Below are positions 17,521-24,994 of a stretch of 64,000 nucleotides of DNA, one piece after another. The stretch's first letter is position 1. Each line of letters opens with the position of its first letter. The stretch covers positions 210,800 to 274,799 of the forward strand of contig NZ_JAAXCM010000020.1 of assembly GCF_019734885.1 (NCBI RefSeq), read 5' to 3'. The position numbers and the translations under genes were made by a program. The notes beneath the pieces are model-generated. The model searched no databases. It had not been told where the DNA came from and saw nothing but the letters and a program-made list of their open reading frames with translations. The DNA is from Pseudocoprococcus catus (GTDB lineage: Bacteria; Bacillota; Clostridia; Lachnospirales; Lachnospiraceae).

Positions 17521-19847
17521 GATATGTCAGCCAGCCTGTAAAGAAACTGGATGGTATGCCGATCGTCAAAGGCAAGCCTCTTTATACCAATGACCTGGCT
17601 CCGAATGAGTGTCTGATAGTTCTGGCCCTCAGGAGCCCTTATGCTTACGCAAGGATCAAATCCATCGATACAAGCAAAGCAATGCTGGTTAAGGGTGTTG
17701 AATGTGTTCTGACGTACAAGGATGTCCCACATGTGAGATTTACCAATGCCGGACAGACTTATCCGGAATGCTCGGCTTATGACCGCCTGATCCTGGATGA
17801 ATATGTCCGTTATGTGGGTGACGAAGTGGCATTAGTGGCTGCCAACAATGAGAAAGCAGCCCAACAGGCACTGAAGATGATCAAGGTTGAATATGAAGTC
17901 CTTGAGCCGGTCCTGGATTATAAAAAAGCTGTGGATAATCCAACGATTGTGCATAATTATGATGATTATTTCATGCATATTCCAAGCTTCAATGCGGACA
18001 ATAAGCGTAATATTGTTGTTGACGGCGTGGAAGAGCACGGGGATGTGGAGAAGGAATTTGCTGAGAGCGAAGTCATCGCGGAGGGCGAATATGAAGTTCA
18101 GGCTCAGGAACAGTGTATGATGGAGTCTTTCAGAACTTATACTTATCTGGATCATATGAATCGTCTTGTTGTGGTATCTTCAACGCAGGTGCCTTTCCAT
18201 GTCAGAAGATCCCTTGCTAGAGCGCTTCAGATTCCACAGTCCAGAATCCGTGTTGTGAAGCCTCGAATCGGCGGTGGTTTTGGAGCCAAACAGACCATTG
18301 TTTCCGAATATTACCCGGCGATTGTGACTTTGAAGACCGGCAAGGCAGCGAAGATGATCTATTCCAGAAAAGAGACTTTTTCCTGTTCCAACAGCCGTCA
18401 TCAGATGTGCATCAAAGTCCGTGTCGGCGCAGATAAAGAGGGCAATATCCATGTGATTGAGTTGGATACATTGTCTAACCAGGGGGCTTACGGCGAACAT
18501 GGTACAACGACCATTGGTTTGTCCGGTCATAAAGCAATCCCTCTGTACAATCAGGCGAGAGCCCATCGATTCAAATACCGCGGTGTTTACACGAACATGA
18601 TGCCTGCGGCTGCATTCAGGGGCTATGGTGCGACACAGGGGCAGTTTGCACTGGAATCCACTGTGAATAAACTGGCACATATGCTGGATATGGATCCGCT
18701 TCTGCTTCGTGAGAAGAATATGCTGCGTATGGGCGAAATCATGCCGGCTTATTACAATGAACCCCTTAACAGCAGTGCATTGGATCGTTGTATCCAGCGT
18801 GGTCGGGATATGATCGGATGGGACGAGAAATATCCATGCAAAGAGATCAGTCCGACAAAAGTCAGAGCTGTCGGTATGTCTATTTCCATGCAGGGTTCCG
18901 GTATTTCAAATGTAGATACAGCCGGTGCTGAGATCAAGCTCAATGATGATGGCTTCTATACACTGAAGATTGGTGCAACGGATATGGGAACCGGATGTGA
19001 TACATCTATGACCCAGATTGCGGCTGAAACGCTGCTGGCTGACATTGATCAGTTTATTGTTGCCGGTGTAGATACAGATATTTCACCTTTTGACCCAGGG
19101 TCTTATGCCTCCAGCACAACCTATGTGACAGGTATGGCTGTTTATAATGCAGCCTGTGACCTGAAGAACAAGATTATCACTGCCGGAGCGAAGATGATGT
19201 ATCCGGAACGTTTTCTTGATGAGACAGACAAGGTGAATCCGAAAAAATTTTACTTTGACGGCAACAGAGTGATGGAAGTGTCAACGGGCAAGACAATAGC
19301 CCTTCATGATATAGCCGTGCATTGTGCCGGCACAAGCGACGGTAATTATTTAAACGGCACAGGTTTTTATTCAAGTCCGGTGTCACCGCCGCCTTTGATG
19401 GCTGGTTTTGTTGAGATTGAACTGGACAAAGAAACAGGTAAGTTTGACATTGTAGATTATGTGGGCGTTGTTGACTGTGGTACGATCATCAACAGCAATA
19501 TTGTCCGCGGACAGACAGAGGGCGGTATCTGTCAGGGTATCGGTCTGGCCATGTATGAGGACGTTCAGTATGATGCCAAAGGTCGTATGATGACAGATTC
19601 CTTTATGCAGTATAAGATCCCGAATCGTGTGGATGTGAAGAAGATCCGTGTTGAGTTTGAATCCAGTTATGAACCAACAGGACCTTACGGAGCAAAGTCC
19701 ATCGGTGAAATTGTTATCAATACACCGGGACCGGCCATTGCAGAAGCTGTTTATAATGCCTGCGGTGTACGTGTCACATCATTGCCGATCACACCTGAAA
19801 AGGTCAAGATGGGTATGATGAAGAACGAACTGGAGAAACAGAAATAA
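17517..19847 (+). CDS. Molybdenum hydroxylase, molybdopterin-binding catalytic subunit
   Basis: A 776-residue large subunit of the xanthine dehydrogenase family. It contains the a/b hammerhead domain (residues about 15-125), the cofactor-binding RIGGGFGAKQ near residue 248, AAFRGYGATQGQ near residue 363, and the C-terminal GPYGAKSIGE, whose Glu is the expected catalytic base. The accessory genes that follow (yqeC, mocA-like, yqeB) indicate the selenium-dependent class, in which a labile selenium replaces sulfur as the terminal Mo ligand; no selenocysteine codon is needed for that. Candidate substrates are purines or other N-heterocycles. No purine-ring-opening genes lie nearby to decide. Confidence 0.93.
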   Translation: MRYVSQPVKKLDGMPIVKGKPLYTNDLAPNECLIVLALRSPYAYARIKSIDTSKAMLVKGVECVLTYKDVPHVRFTNAGQTYPECSAYDRLILDEYVRYVGDEVALVAANNEKAAQQALKMIKVEYEVLEPVLDYKKAVDNPTIVHNYDDYFMHIPSFNADNKRNIVVDGVEEHGDVEKEFAESEVIAEGEYEVQAQEQCMMESFRTYTYLDHMNRLVVVSSTQVPFHVRRSLARALQIPQSRIRVVKPRIGGGFGAKQTIVSEYYPAIVTLKTGKAAKMIYSRKETFSCSNSRHQMCIKVRVGADKEGNIHVIELDTLSNQGAYGEHGTTTIGLSGHKAIPLYNQARAHRFKYRGVYTNMMPAAAFRGYGATQGQFALESTVNKLAHMLDMDPLLLREKNMLRMGEIMPAYYNEPLNSSALDRCIQRGRDMIGWDEKYPCKEISPTKVRAVGMSISMQGSGISNVDTAGAEIKLNDDGFYTLKIGATDMGTGCDTSMTQIAAETLLADIDQFIVAGVDTDISPFDPGSYASSTTYVTGMAVYNAACDLKNKIITAGAKMMYPERFLDETDKVNPKKFYFDGNRVMEVSTGKTIALHDIAVHCAGTSDGNYLNGTGFYSSPVSPPPLMAGFVEIELDKETGKFDIVDYVGVVDCGTIINSNIVRGQTEGGICQGIGLAMYEDVQYDAKGRMMTDSFMQYKIPNRVDVKKIRVEFESSYEPTGPYGAKSIGEIVINTPGPAIAEAVYNACGVRVTSLPITPEKVKMGMMKNELEKQK

Positions 19848-20590
19848 TGAAAGATTATCGGATTCATGTTGAAGAATTGCTGGATCCGCTGTACAGGCAT
19901 GGCTGCAGGGTGTTTTCAGTCGTTGGTTCCGGCGGCAAAACAACATTGATCCGTCAGGCGGCTATGCATTATGCCAGATTATATCAAGTGGGAGTTGCTG
20001 CTTCAACAAAAATGTGTCTTCCGGATGGGCAGTGGGAATATAAAGGCTGTCCTCCGGCTGTTGTGTCGTCTGACGGGCAGGGAGATGCGAAGAGGCAGGC
20101 GGCTCCTATTTGTTTTTATACGGAACATATTCTGCCGTCAGGCAAAATCTGGAATCTGGGGGAGCAGATGTTAGGGCAGGCACTGGAAGAAAGTGATCTG
20201 CTTTTGATAGAAGCAGACGGATCCAACCGAAAGCCCTTAAAGGGCTGGAGAGAAGATGAACCGGTCATTCTTCCGGCAACAGAAGCCACCATTGGTGTTT
20301 TGCCGATGCATTGTCTGGGAGAAATCATAGATGCGACAAAGGTGCATCGCATGGAGAAATTCACTGCAATAACAGGATTAAAATCCGGTGATGTGATGAC
20401 GGAGGAGGCCTATCTGCAGCTGATTACATCGGAAAATGGTCTTTTTGGGCATAGTCTTGGCAGCAGATGGCTGGTACTTAATCGAGTAAATGATCCGCAG
20501 CTTTATCAGTCCGCAAAGAGGATTGCCGAAGCTGCTGTGACATCAGGTGTCATAGACGGATGGATTGCGGGGTGTCTGGAGAATGAATAA
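19847..20590 (+). CDS. yqeC: Selenium-dependent molybdenum hydroxylase accessory protein YqeC
   Basis: A 247-residue P-loop protein of the YqeC family, with the nucleotide-binding motif VVGSGGKTTLI near residue 25 and LLIEADGSNRKPLK near residue 120. The family is found almost only beside selenium-dependent molybdenum hydroxylases and is believed to take part in making the selenium-containing cofactor, though its exact reaction is not settled. It overlaps the last base of the large-subunit gene and is followed by mocA-like and yqeB, the usual accessory order. Confidence 0.9.
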   Translation: MKDYRIHVEELLDPLYRHGCRVFSVVGSGGKTTLIRQAAMHYARLYQVGVAASTKMCLPDGQWEYKGCPPAVVSSDGQGDAKRQAAPICFYTEHILPSGKIWNLGEQMLGQALEESDLLLIEADGSNRKPLKGWREDEPVILPATEATIGVLPMHCLGEIIDATKVHRMEKFTAITGLKSGDVMTEEAYLQLITSENGLFGHSLGSRWLVLNRVNDPQLYQSAKRIAEAAVTSGVIDGWIAGCLENE

Positions 20591-21179
20591 TCCGACAGCA
20601 GGGATAACGGCTGTAATATTGGCATCCGGTTTTTCAAAAAGAATGGGGTGCAATAAGTTATTGCTGCCTGTGGAAGGCAAAGCGATGATTGCACATGTTT
20701 TTGATGCGGTCAGACAGGTGGGATTTGAGCAGACGGTTGTGGTGACGGGATTTGACAGCATTGCACAGTTGGCAGTTGGAAATGGCTTTCTGACGGTGGA
20801 TAATGACAGCCCTGAGATAGGACAAAGCCATTCGGTTGTGTTGGGGGTACAGAAAACGTCACAATCGGCAGGATGGATGTTTTTTAATGGCGATATGCCC
20901 TGGCTGAAATCGGATACCATTGGAAAATTGCTGGAATATGCGGATGCAGCGCATATTGTGGTGCCAAGGTATGGCAGCCGTCCGGGGCAGCCGGTTTATT
21001 TCCCGGCTGCTTTTAAAGCAGAATTACTGGCTTTGACAGGAGATCATGGCGGACGGACCATCATACGCAATCATCCGGATCGAGTCTGCTATGTGCCCAT
21101 TGACAATATCAGACAGGGCGTGGATGTTGATACGCCTGAGGGTTATGAGAAGGTAAAAGGGGGAGATTGGGTTGAATAA
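20583..21179 (+). CDS. mocA: MocA-like molybdenum cofactor nucleotidyltransferase
   Basis: A 198-residue MobA/MocA-fold nucleotidyltransferase, which transfers CMP (MocA) or GMP to molybdopterin. The signature LASGFSKRMGCNKLLLPV lies near the N-terminus, with FNGDMPWLK in the middle and a C-terminal GVDVDTPEGYE. Hydroxylases of the xanthine dehydrogenase family in bacteria usually carry the cytosine dinucleotide form, so CTP is the likely substrate, as inference. The ATG at 20583 inside the end of yqeC was chosen, with GGGGTG eight bases upstream; a TTG at 20565 in the same frame is the alternative. Confidence 0.85.
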   Translation: MNNPTAGITAVILASGFSKRMGCNKLLLPVEGKAMIAHVFDAVRQVGFEQTVVVTGFDSIAQLAVGNGFLTVDNDSPEIGQSHSVVLGVQKTSQSAGWMFFNGDMPWLKSDTIGKLLEYADAAHIVVPRYGSRPGQPVYFPAAFKAELLALTGDHGGRTIIRNHPDRVCYVPIDNIRQGVDVDTPEGYEKVKGGDWVE

Positions 21180-21990
21180 GACGATTATTATCAGAGGCGG
21201 CGGAGACCTGGCAACAGGAACTATCAGCTGTCTGCATCAGTGCGGATATCAGGTACTGGTTCTTGAAATCGCAAAACCGACGGCTATTCGGAGAAGTGTT
21301 GCTTTTTCTGAGGCTATGTATGATGGGGAGACAGAGGTTGAGGGGATCAAAGCCAGAAAAATTACGCAGTTTTCAGAGGCAGAGGCCTGTTGGCAGGATG
21401 GGGTTATCCCGATTATCTGTGATGAAAAAGCAGAAGCAGTCAAAGCAGTACCACATTTTGCTTTTGTGGATGCGGCTATTGCCAAGAGAAATCTCGGAAC
21501 CACCATTGATATGGCGGATTTTGTCATTGGACTGGGGCCGGGATTTACTGCCGGCGTGGATGTGGATGTGGTCATTGAAACAAAGAGAGGACATCGTCTC
21601 GGACGTATTATCCGGGAGGGTCAGGCCATTGCCAATACAGGTATCCCGGGTATTATCGGCGGTTATGGCAAAGAGCGTGTCATTCATTCCGAGAATGCAG
21701 GTGTTTTCCATGGTATTGCCCATATCGGAGATCTGGTGAAAAAAGGCGATCTCATTGCGAAGGTTGATGATGCACCGGTGTATGCGACACTGGATGGCGT
21801 ACTCAGAGGTATTCTAAGAGATGGCTTACCGGTACCGGAGCATTTTAAGATTGCGGATATTGATCCGCGTTTATCAGAAAGAGAAAATTGCTTTACTATT
21901 TCAGATAAAGCAAGAGCCATTGCAGGCGGTGTTCTGCAGGCCATTTGTATCTATGAAAACGGGCTTCGCAGCGGAGAAGGGAGAAAATAA
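21172..21990 (+). CDS. yqeB: Selenium-dependent molybdenum hydroxylase accessory protein YqeB
   Basis: A 272-residue member of the YqeB family (EF2563 selenium-dependent molybdenum hydroxylase system), known as a genomic marker of selenium-dependent molybdenum hydroxylases. The N-terminus has a Rossmann-type glycine motif IIIRGGGDLATGT; no catalytic residues can be assigned with confidence. It begins at TTG 21172, overlapping the end of the mocA-like gene, with GGGGGAG as a ribosome site. The neighbours fix its role in maturing the hydroxylase cofactor rather than its exact chemistry. Confidence 0.9.
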   Translation: MNKTIIIRGGGDLATGTISCLHQCGYQVLVLEIAKPTAIRRSVAFSEAMYDGETEVEGIKARKITQFSEAEACWQDGVIPIICDEKAEAVKAVPHFAFVDAAIAKRNLGTTIDMADFVIGLGPGFTAGVDVDVVIETKRGHRLGRIIREGQAIANTGIPGIIGGYGKERVIHSENAGVFHGIAHIGDLVKKGDLIAKVDDAPVYATLDGVLRGILRDGLPVPEHFKIADIDPRLSERENCFTISDKARAIAGGVLQAICIYENGLRSGEGRK

Positions 21991-21992
21991 TT

Positions 21993-23012
21993 ATGAAATG
22001 CATACCTGTTCAAGAGGCAGTGGGGGCTATTTTGTGTCATGATATTACCCAGATTCTGCCTGGAGAATTTAAGGGACGTCGTTTTAAGAAGGGACATATT
22101 ATTCAGGAAGAGGATATTCCGGTGCTTTTGTCCCTTGGTAAGGATAATATTTATGTCTGGGAAAATCTGCCAGGGATGGTCCATGAAAATGATGCGGCTA
22201 CTTTTTTGAAAGATATTACCATGGGAGACGGTCTGACTTTTGGAGAAATCAAGGAAGGCAAGATTACTTTTACAGCAGCCCATGACGGCCTTCTGAAGGT
22301 GGATGCAGACCGGCTATTCCAGCTTAATATGCTGGGAGAGATTTCATTTGCCAGTCTTCACAATAATCTGCCAGTGAAAAAGGGTGAAGCTGTTGCCGGA
22401 ACCCGTGTCATTCCGCTGGTCATTGATCAGAAGAAACTGGATGAGGCCAAAAATCTTCTGGATGGCCATAAGATTATTGAAGTGAAGCCAATGAAGTCTT
22501 TTAATATCGGTATTGTGACAACGGGCAGTGAAGTTTATTATCATCGTATTGAAGATAAATTCGGCCCAATCCTCAGAGGCAAAATGGAAGGCTATCATTG
22601 TACGGTTGCCGGTCAGACTTTTGTGCCGGATAATAAAGAGATGATTGAACAGGCCATCAAAGAATGGTTGGATAAGGGTGCAGATATGGTCTTCTGTACA
22701 GGCGGTATGTCTGTGGATCCTGATGATCTGACACCATCGGCTATTCGAGATACGGGATGTGAAATCATTACTTATGGTACGCCGGTGCTTCCGGGAGCCA
22801 TGTTCCTTTTGTCCTATTATACAGACGGCAGACCGGTACTGGGACTTCCAGGATGCGTCATGCATTCCAAAGTAACTGTATTTGATCTGATCTTTCCGAG
22901 AATCCTGGCGGGAGAGAAGATTACAATGGCAGATATTGCGGCCTTTGGACATGGCGGTCTGTGCAGCAACTGTGCGGAATGTCATTATCCAAACTGCCAT
23001 TTTGGCAAATAG
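21993..23012 (+). CDS. MoeA/MogA-like molybdopterin-binding protein with Cys-rich tail
   Basis: A 339-residue protein containing a MoCF-type molybdopterin-binding domain in its second half (IGIVTTGSEVYY near residue 171 and FCTGGMSVDPDD near residue 234). MoeA and related proteins insert molybdate into adenylated molybdopterin; this short form, common beside molybdenum hydroxylases in Clostridia, may do this for the neighbouring enzyme. The last 20 residues hold four Cys and two His (CSNCAECHYPNC), a likely metal site not found in ordinary MoeA. It starts two bases after yqeB and ends the operon, and a long RNA fold-back begins four bases after its stop codon. Confidence 0.85.
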   Translation: MKCIPVQEAVGAILCHDITQILPGEFKGRRFKKGHIIQEEDIPVLLSLGKDNIYVWENLPGMVHENDAATFLKDITMGDGLTFGEIKEGKITFTAAHDGLLKVDADRLFQLNMLGEISFASLHNNLPVKKGEAVAGTRVIPLVIDQKKLDEAKNLLDGHKIIEVKPMKSFNIGIVTTGSEVYYHRIEDKFGPILRGKMEGYHCTVAGQTFVPDNKEMIEQAIKEWLDKGADMVFCTGGMSVDPDDLTPSAIRDTGCEIITYGTPVLPGAMFLLSYYTDGRPVLGLPGCVMHSKVTVFDLIFPRILAGEKITMADIAAFGHGGLCSNCAECHYPNCHFGK

Positions 23013-23015
23013 GAG

Positions 23016-23201
23016 GCGAAACATCGGTAGTTCTTGGTGGACATAAAAAATATCAGTTTCAGAGCAGGCACGTTTGCACTGCCCATTTCTGGCAGCGGTA
23101 CGTAAGGTGCTAAAGGACAGCCCCTAAGTACCGGCCGAAATGGAAGCACCTGCTCTGAAGCTGATATTTTTTATGTCCATTCGAGGCTATTGACGTTTCG
23201 C
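23016..23201 (+). other. Long 3'-UTR fold-back A, after the MoeA-like gene
   Basis: An outer stem (23016-23030 with 23187-23201) and an internal loop enclose a 30-bp stem (23039-23068 with 23149-23178) that is complementary except for one T-G pair. Inside lies a third stem where CCATTTC and CGGTAC segments (about 23092-23113) pair with 23129-23141. All three wobble positions are G-U in plus-strand RNA and would be A-C mismatches in minus-strand RNA. No T-run follows, so it is not a standard terminator. It begins three bases after the stop codon of the upstream gene. Confidence 0.8.
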
Positions 23202-23352
23202 ATAGATGTTATATGCAGCTCCTGCTTTTGAATGGCTGTTTTTATGTTCTAACAGAAGAATTATTGACGTTTTGCAGTGAGATTAGCAGGAAAATGGCAA
23301 GTCTGGATAATGACTTTGGGATATTATTAAGAAGAATTATAGATATTTTGCA
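23188..23352 (+). repeat. Three degenerate repeats of TATTGACGTTTTGCA, about 75 bp apart
   Basis: Similar 15-base units stand at 23188-23202, 23262-23276 and 23338-23352, the last two both preceded by AGAAGAAT. The first unit is also the right arm of the outer stem of fold-back A, and the second could pair with the same left arm through added G-U pairs. Probably the remains of a tandem repeat; no gene is seen between 23013 and 23439. Confidence 0.45.
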
Positions 23353-23361
23353 AATAAGATA

Positions 23362-23401
23362 ACGCCTGAACAAAGACAATTGCTGTTCTATGTTCAGGCG
23401 T
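23362..23401. terminator. Inverted repeat between convergent moeA-like operon and xpt
   Basis: An 11-bp perfect stem, ACGCCTGAACA (23362-23372) with 23391-23401. It lies 39 bases past the xpt stop codon (minus strand) and could end transcription from either side, although the T-runs are poor on both strands. Confidence 0.5.
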
Positions 23402-23439
23402 TTGTACACTATAAGTAAATATAAAACTTTCAGAGAATG

Positions 23440-24036
23440 TTATAAGTCTGCTTCTGTGAATTCGATGAGTCCGCGTCCGAGCTTGGATACTCTGGCGAGG
23501 GAGCGCACTTCGTAGCCGTTGTCTTCAAGACGCTTACGGCCGCGCTGGAAAGCCTTCTCGATGAGGATGGCAATTCCTGCGATGCGGGCACCGCCCATTT
23601 CAACAAGGCGTGTTGCGCCGGTGGCAGCTTCGCCATTAGCCAAGAAGTCATCGATAACAAGAACAACATCATCCGGCTGAATATAATTCTGAGATAATGT
23701 CAGTTCATAGCTGGTTCCCTTTGTGAAGGAAGTGATGTTGGTCTGGAATACATCGCCTGTCAGTATCTTGGATGTCTGCTTCTTCAGGATCACCATTGGT
23801 ACACCAAGTTCCATGGCTGTGTAAACAGCCGGTGCAATACCGGAACTCTCAATCGTAAATACTTTGGTAATGCCTTTATCCTTGTAATAAGAAGCAAGTG
23901 TCTTGCCAATTTCACTCATCAAAACAGGATCAACCTGATGATTGATGAAGCCATCTACCTTAAGAACGGTTTCGCTGAGAGCCCTACCCTCGGATCGTAT
24001 CTTTTCCTCTAATAGTTTCATTATTTTATACCTCAC
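23440..24036 (-). CDS. xpt: Xanthine phosphoribosyltransferase
   Basis: A 198-residue type I phosphoribosyltransferase that converts xanthine to XMP in purine salvage. The PRPP-binding motif [16 protein letters not shown] lies near residue 124, and the N-terminus ([20 protein letters not shown]) and the [14 protein letters not shown] segment match Xpt. A GAGGT ribosome site precedes the ATG on the minus strand. In many Firmicutes the gene is under a guanine riboswitch; I looked upstream and saw none, only an extended -10 promoter. Xanthine use here may relate functionally to the neighbouring molybdenum hydroxylase, as inference. Confidence 0.93.
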   Translation of the reverse strand: MRYKIMKLLEEKIRSEGRALSETVLKVDGFINHQVDPVLMSEIGKTLASYYKDKGITKVFTIESSGIAPAVYTAMELGVPMVILKKQTSKILTGDVFQTNITSFTKGTSYELTLSQNYIQPDDVVLVIDDFLANGEAATGATRLVEMGGARIAGIAILIEKAFQRGRKRLEDNGYEVRSLARVSKLGRGLIEFTEADL

Positions 24037-24050
24037 AACTCTTTTATGAC

Positions 24051-24059
24051 ATTATAGCA
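24051..24059 (-). promoter_or_regulatory. Extended -10 promoter of xpt
   Basis: On the minus strand TGCTATAAT gives a perfect -10 box (24051-24056) with the TG extension, 15 bases before the xpt start codon. The -35 region is weak. The leader is too short for a purine riboswitch downstream of this start. Confidence 0.6.
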
Positions 24060-24203
24060 CATAAAATTCGCCAATTAAAGTTAATTTGTCACTAAAAAAA
24101 GATATTTTACTCTGAAAATATTATAACATAGTCAGAATATATAAATCTATAGGGCATTCAAAGTATTGCTGGTTTTGAATCAGAGGTGACATTGACAATT
24201 CCA

Positions 24204-24244
24204 TGTGAAAAAATCACACATTTATCATAAATCTCTGGTATACT
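24204..24244 (+). promoter_or_regulatory. Promoter of the second two-component system
   Basis: An extended -10 element TGGTATACT (-10 at 24239-24244) lies 58 bases before the response-regulator start. An inverted repeat TGTGA-N5-TCACA at 24204-24218 covers the -35 area. The spacing is one base short of a CRP-type site, so its meaning is uncertain. Confidence 0.45.
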
Positions 24245-24302
24245 GTAAATACAATATGAAAATGGAAAAGAATACCCAAGCGGAATGTGAGGTAGAGTAT
24301 AT

Positions 24303-24983
24303 ATGGAAAGTTTGAAGATTTTAGTGGTAGATGATGAGAGCAGAATGAGGAAGCTTGTGAAGGACTTTTTGACGAAGAAAGGATTTACTGTTATTGAGGC
24401 CGGAGACGGCGAGGAAGCGGTGGACAAGTTCTTTGAAGTGAAGGATATTGCACTGATCATTCTGGATGTGATGATGCCGAAGATGGATGGTTGGCAGGTA
24501 TGCCGTGAAATCAGACAGTATTCCAAGGTTCCGATTATTATGCTGACGGCTAAGAGTGATGAGAAGGATGAACTGCAGGGCTTTGATCTCGGCGTGGATG
24601 AGTATATTACGAAACCTTTCAGCCCGAAGATCCTTGTGGCGAGAGTCGAGGCCATCCTTCGGAGAAGCAATGTGCTGGCGGCAGATGATACCATGGAAGC
24701 CGGCGGTATTGAACTGAATAAGGCTGCCCATGAAGTACTGATTGATGGCAAGTCTGTAGAACTCAGCTATAAGGAATTTGAATTGTTGGCTTATTTCATG
24801 TCCAATCAGGGTGTGGCCTTGTCCAGAGAGCGTATTCTGAACAATGTATGGAATTATGATTATTTTGGTGATGCCAGAACCATTGATACCCATGTGAAGA
24901 AGCTCAGAAACAAGCTGGGAGCTAAGGGCGAGTATATTAAGACAATCTGGGGTATGGGCTATAAATTCGAAGTCGATCAGTAA
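24303..24983 (+). CDS. OmpR-family response regulator
   Basis: A 226-residue response regulator with a receiver domain (VVDDESRMR near residue 8, phospho-acceptor Asp55 in LDVMMPKMDG, MLTAKS, YITKPFSP) and a C-terminal winged-helix domain ending IKTIWGMGYKFE. The kinase gene follows 11 bases later, so the pair is one operon. Sequence type is like the ArlR/CssR/YycF group; the regulated genes are not evident from position, since xpt is transcribed away and a DUF6465 gene converges downstream. Confidence 0.93.
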   Translation: MESLKILVVDDESRMRKLVKDFLTKKGFTVIEAGDGEEAVDKFFEVKDIALIILDVMMPKMDGWQVCREIRQYSKVPIIMLTAKSDEKDELQGFDLGVDEYITKPFSPKILVARVEAILRRSNVLAADDTMEAGGIELNKAAHEVLIDGKSVELSYKEFELLAYFMSNQGVALSRERILNNVWNYDYFGDARTIDTHVKKLRNKLGAKGEYIKTIWGMGYKFEVDQ

Positions 24984-24994
24984 GAGGCGGTAGT

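Noticed and set aside
17517-19847. Selenocysteine in the molybdenum hydroxylase large subunit
   Set aside because: No in-frame TGA interrupts the gene; selenium in this class is a labile ligand of the cofactor.
23036-23180. Fold-back A as a CRISPR repeat, riboswitch or mobile-element end
   Set aside because: No repeated units with spacers, no known riboswitch core, no transposase or target-site duplication; it lies after a gene rather than before one.
24204-24218. CRP/FNR site TGTGA-N5-TCACA
   Set aside because: Spacing is one base short of the normal site; kept only as a note in the promoter entry.
24037-24302. Guanine riboswitch before xpt
   Set aside because: The leader after the extended -10 promoter is too short and lacks the conserved purine-riboswitch core.
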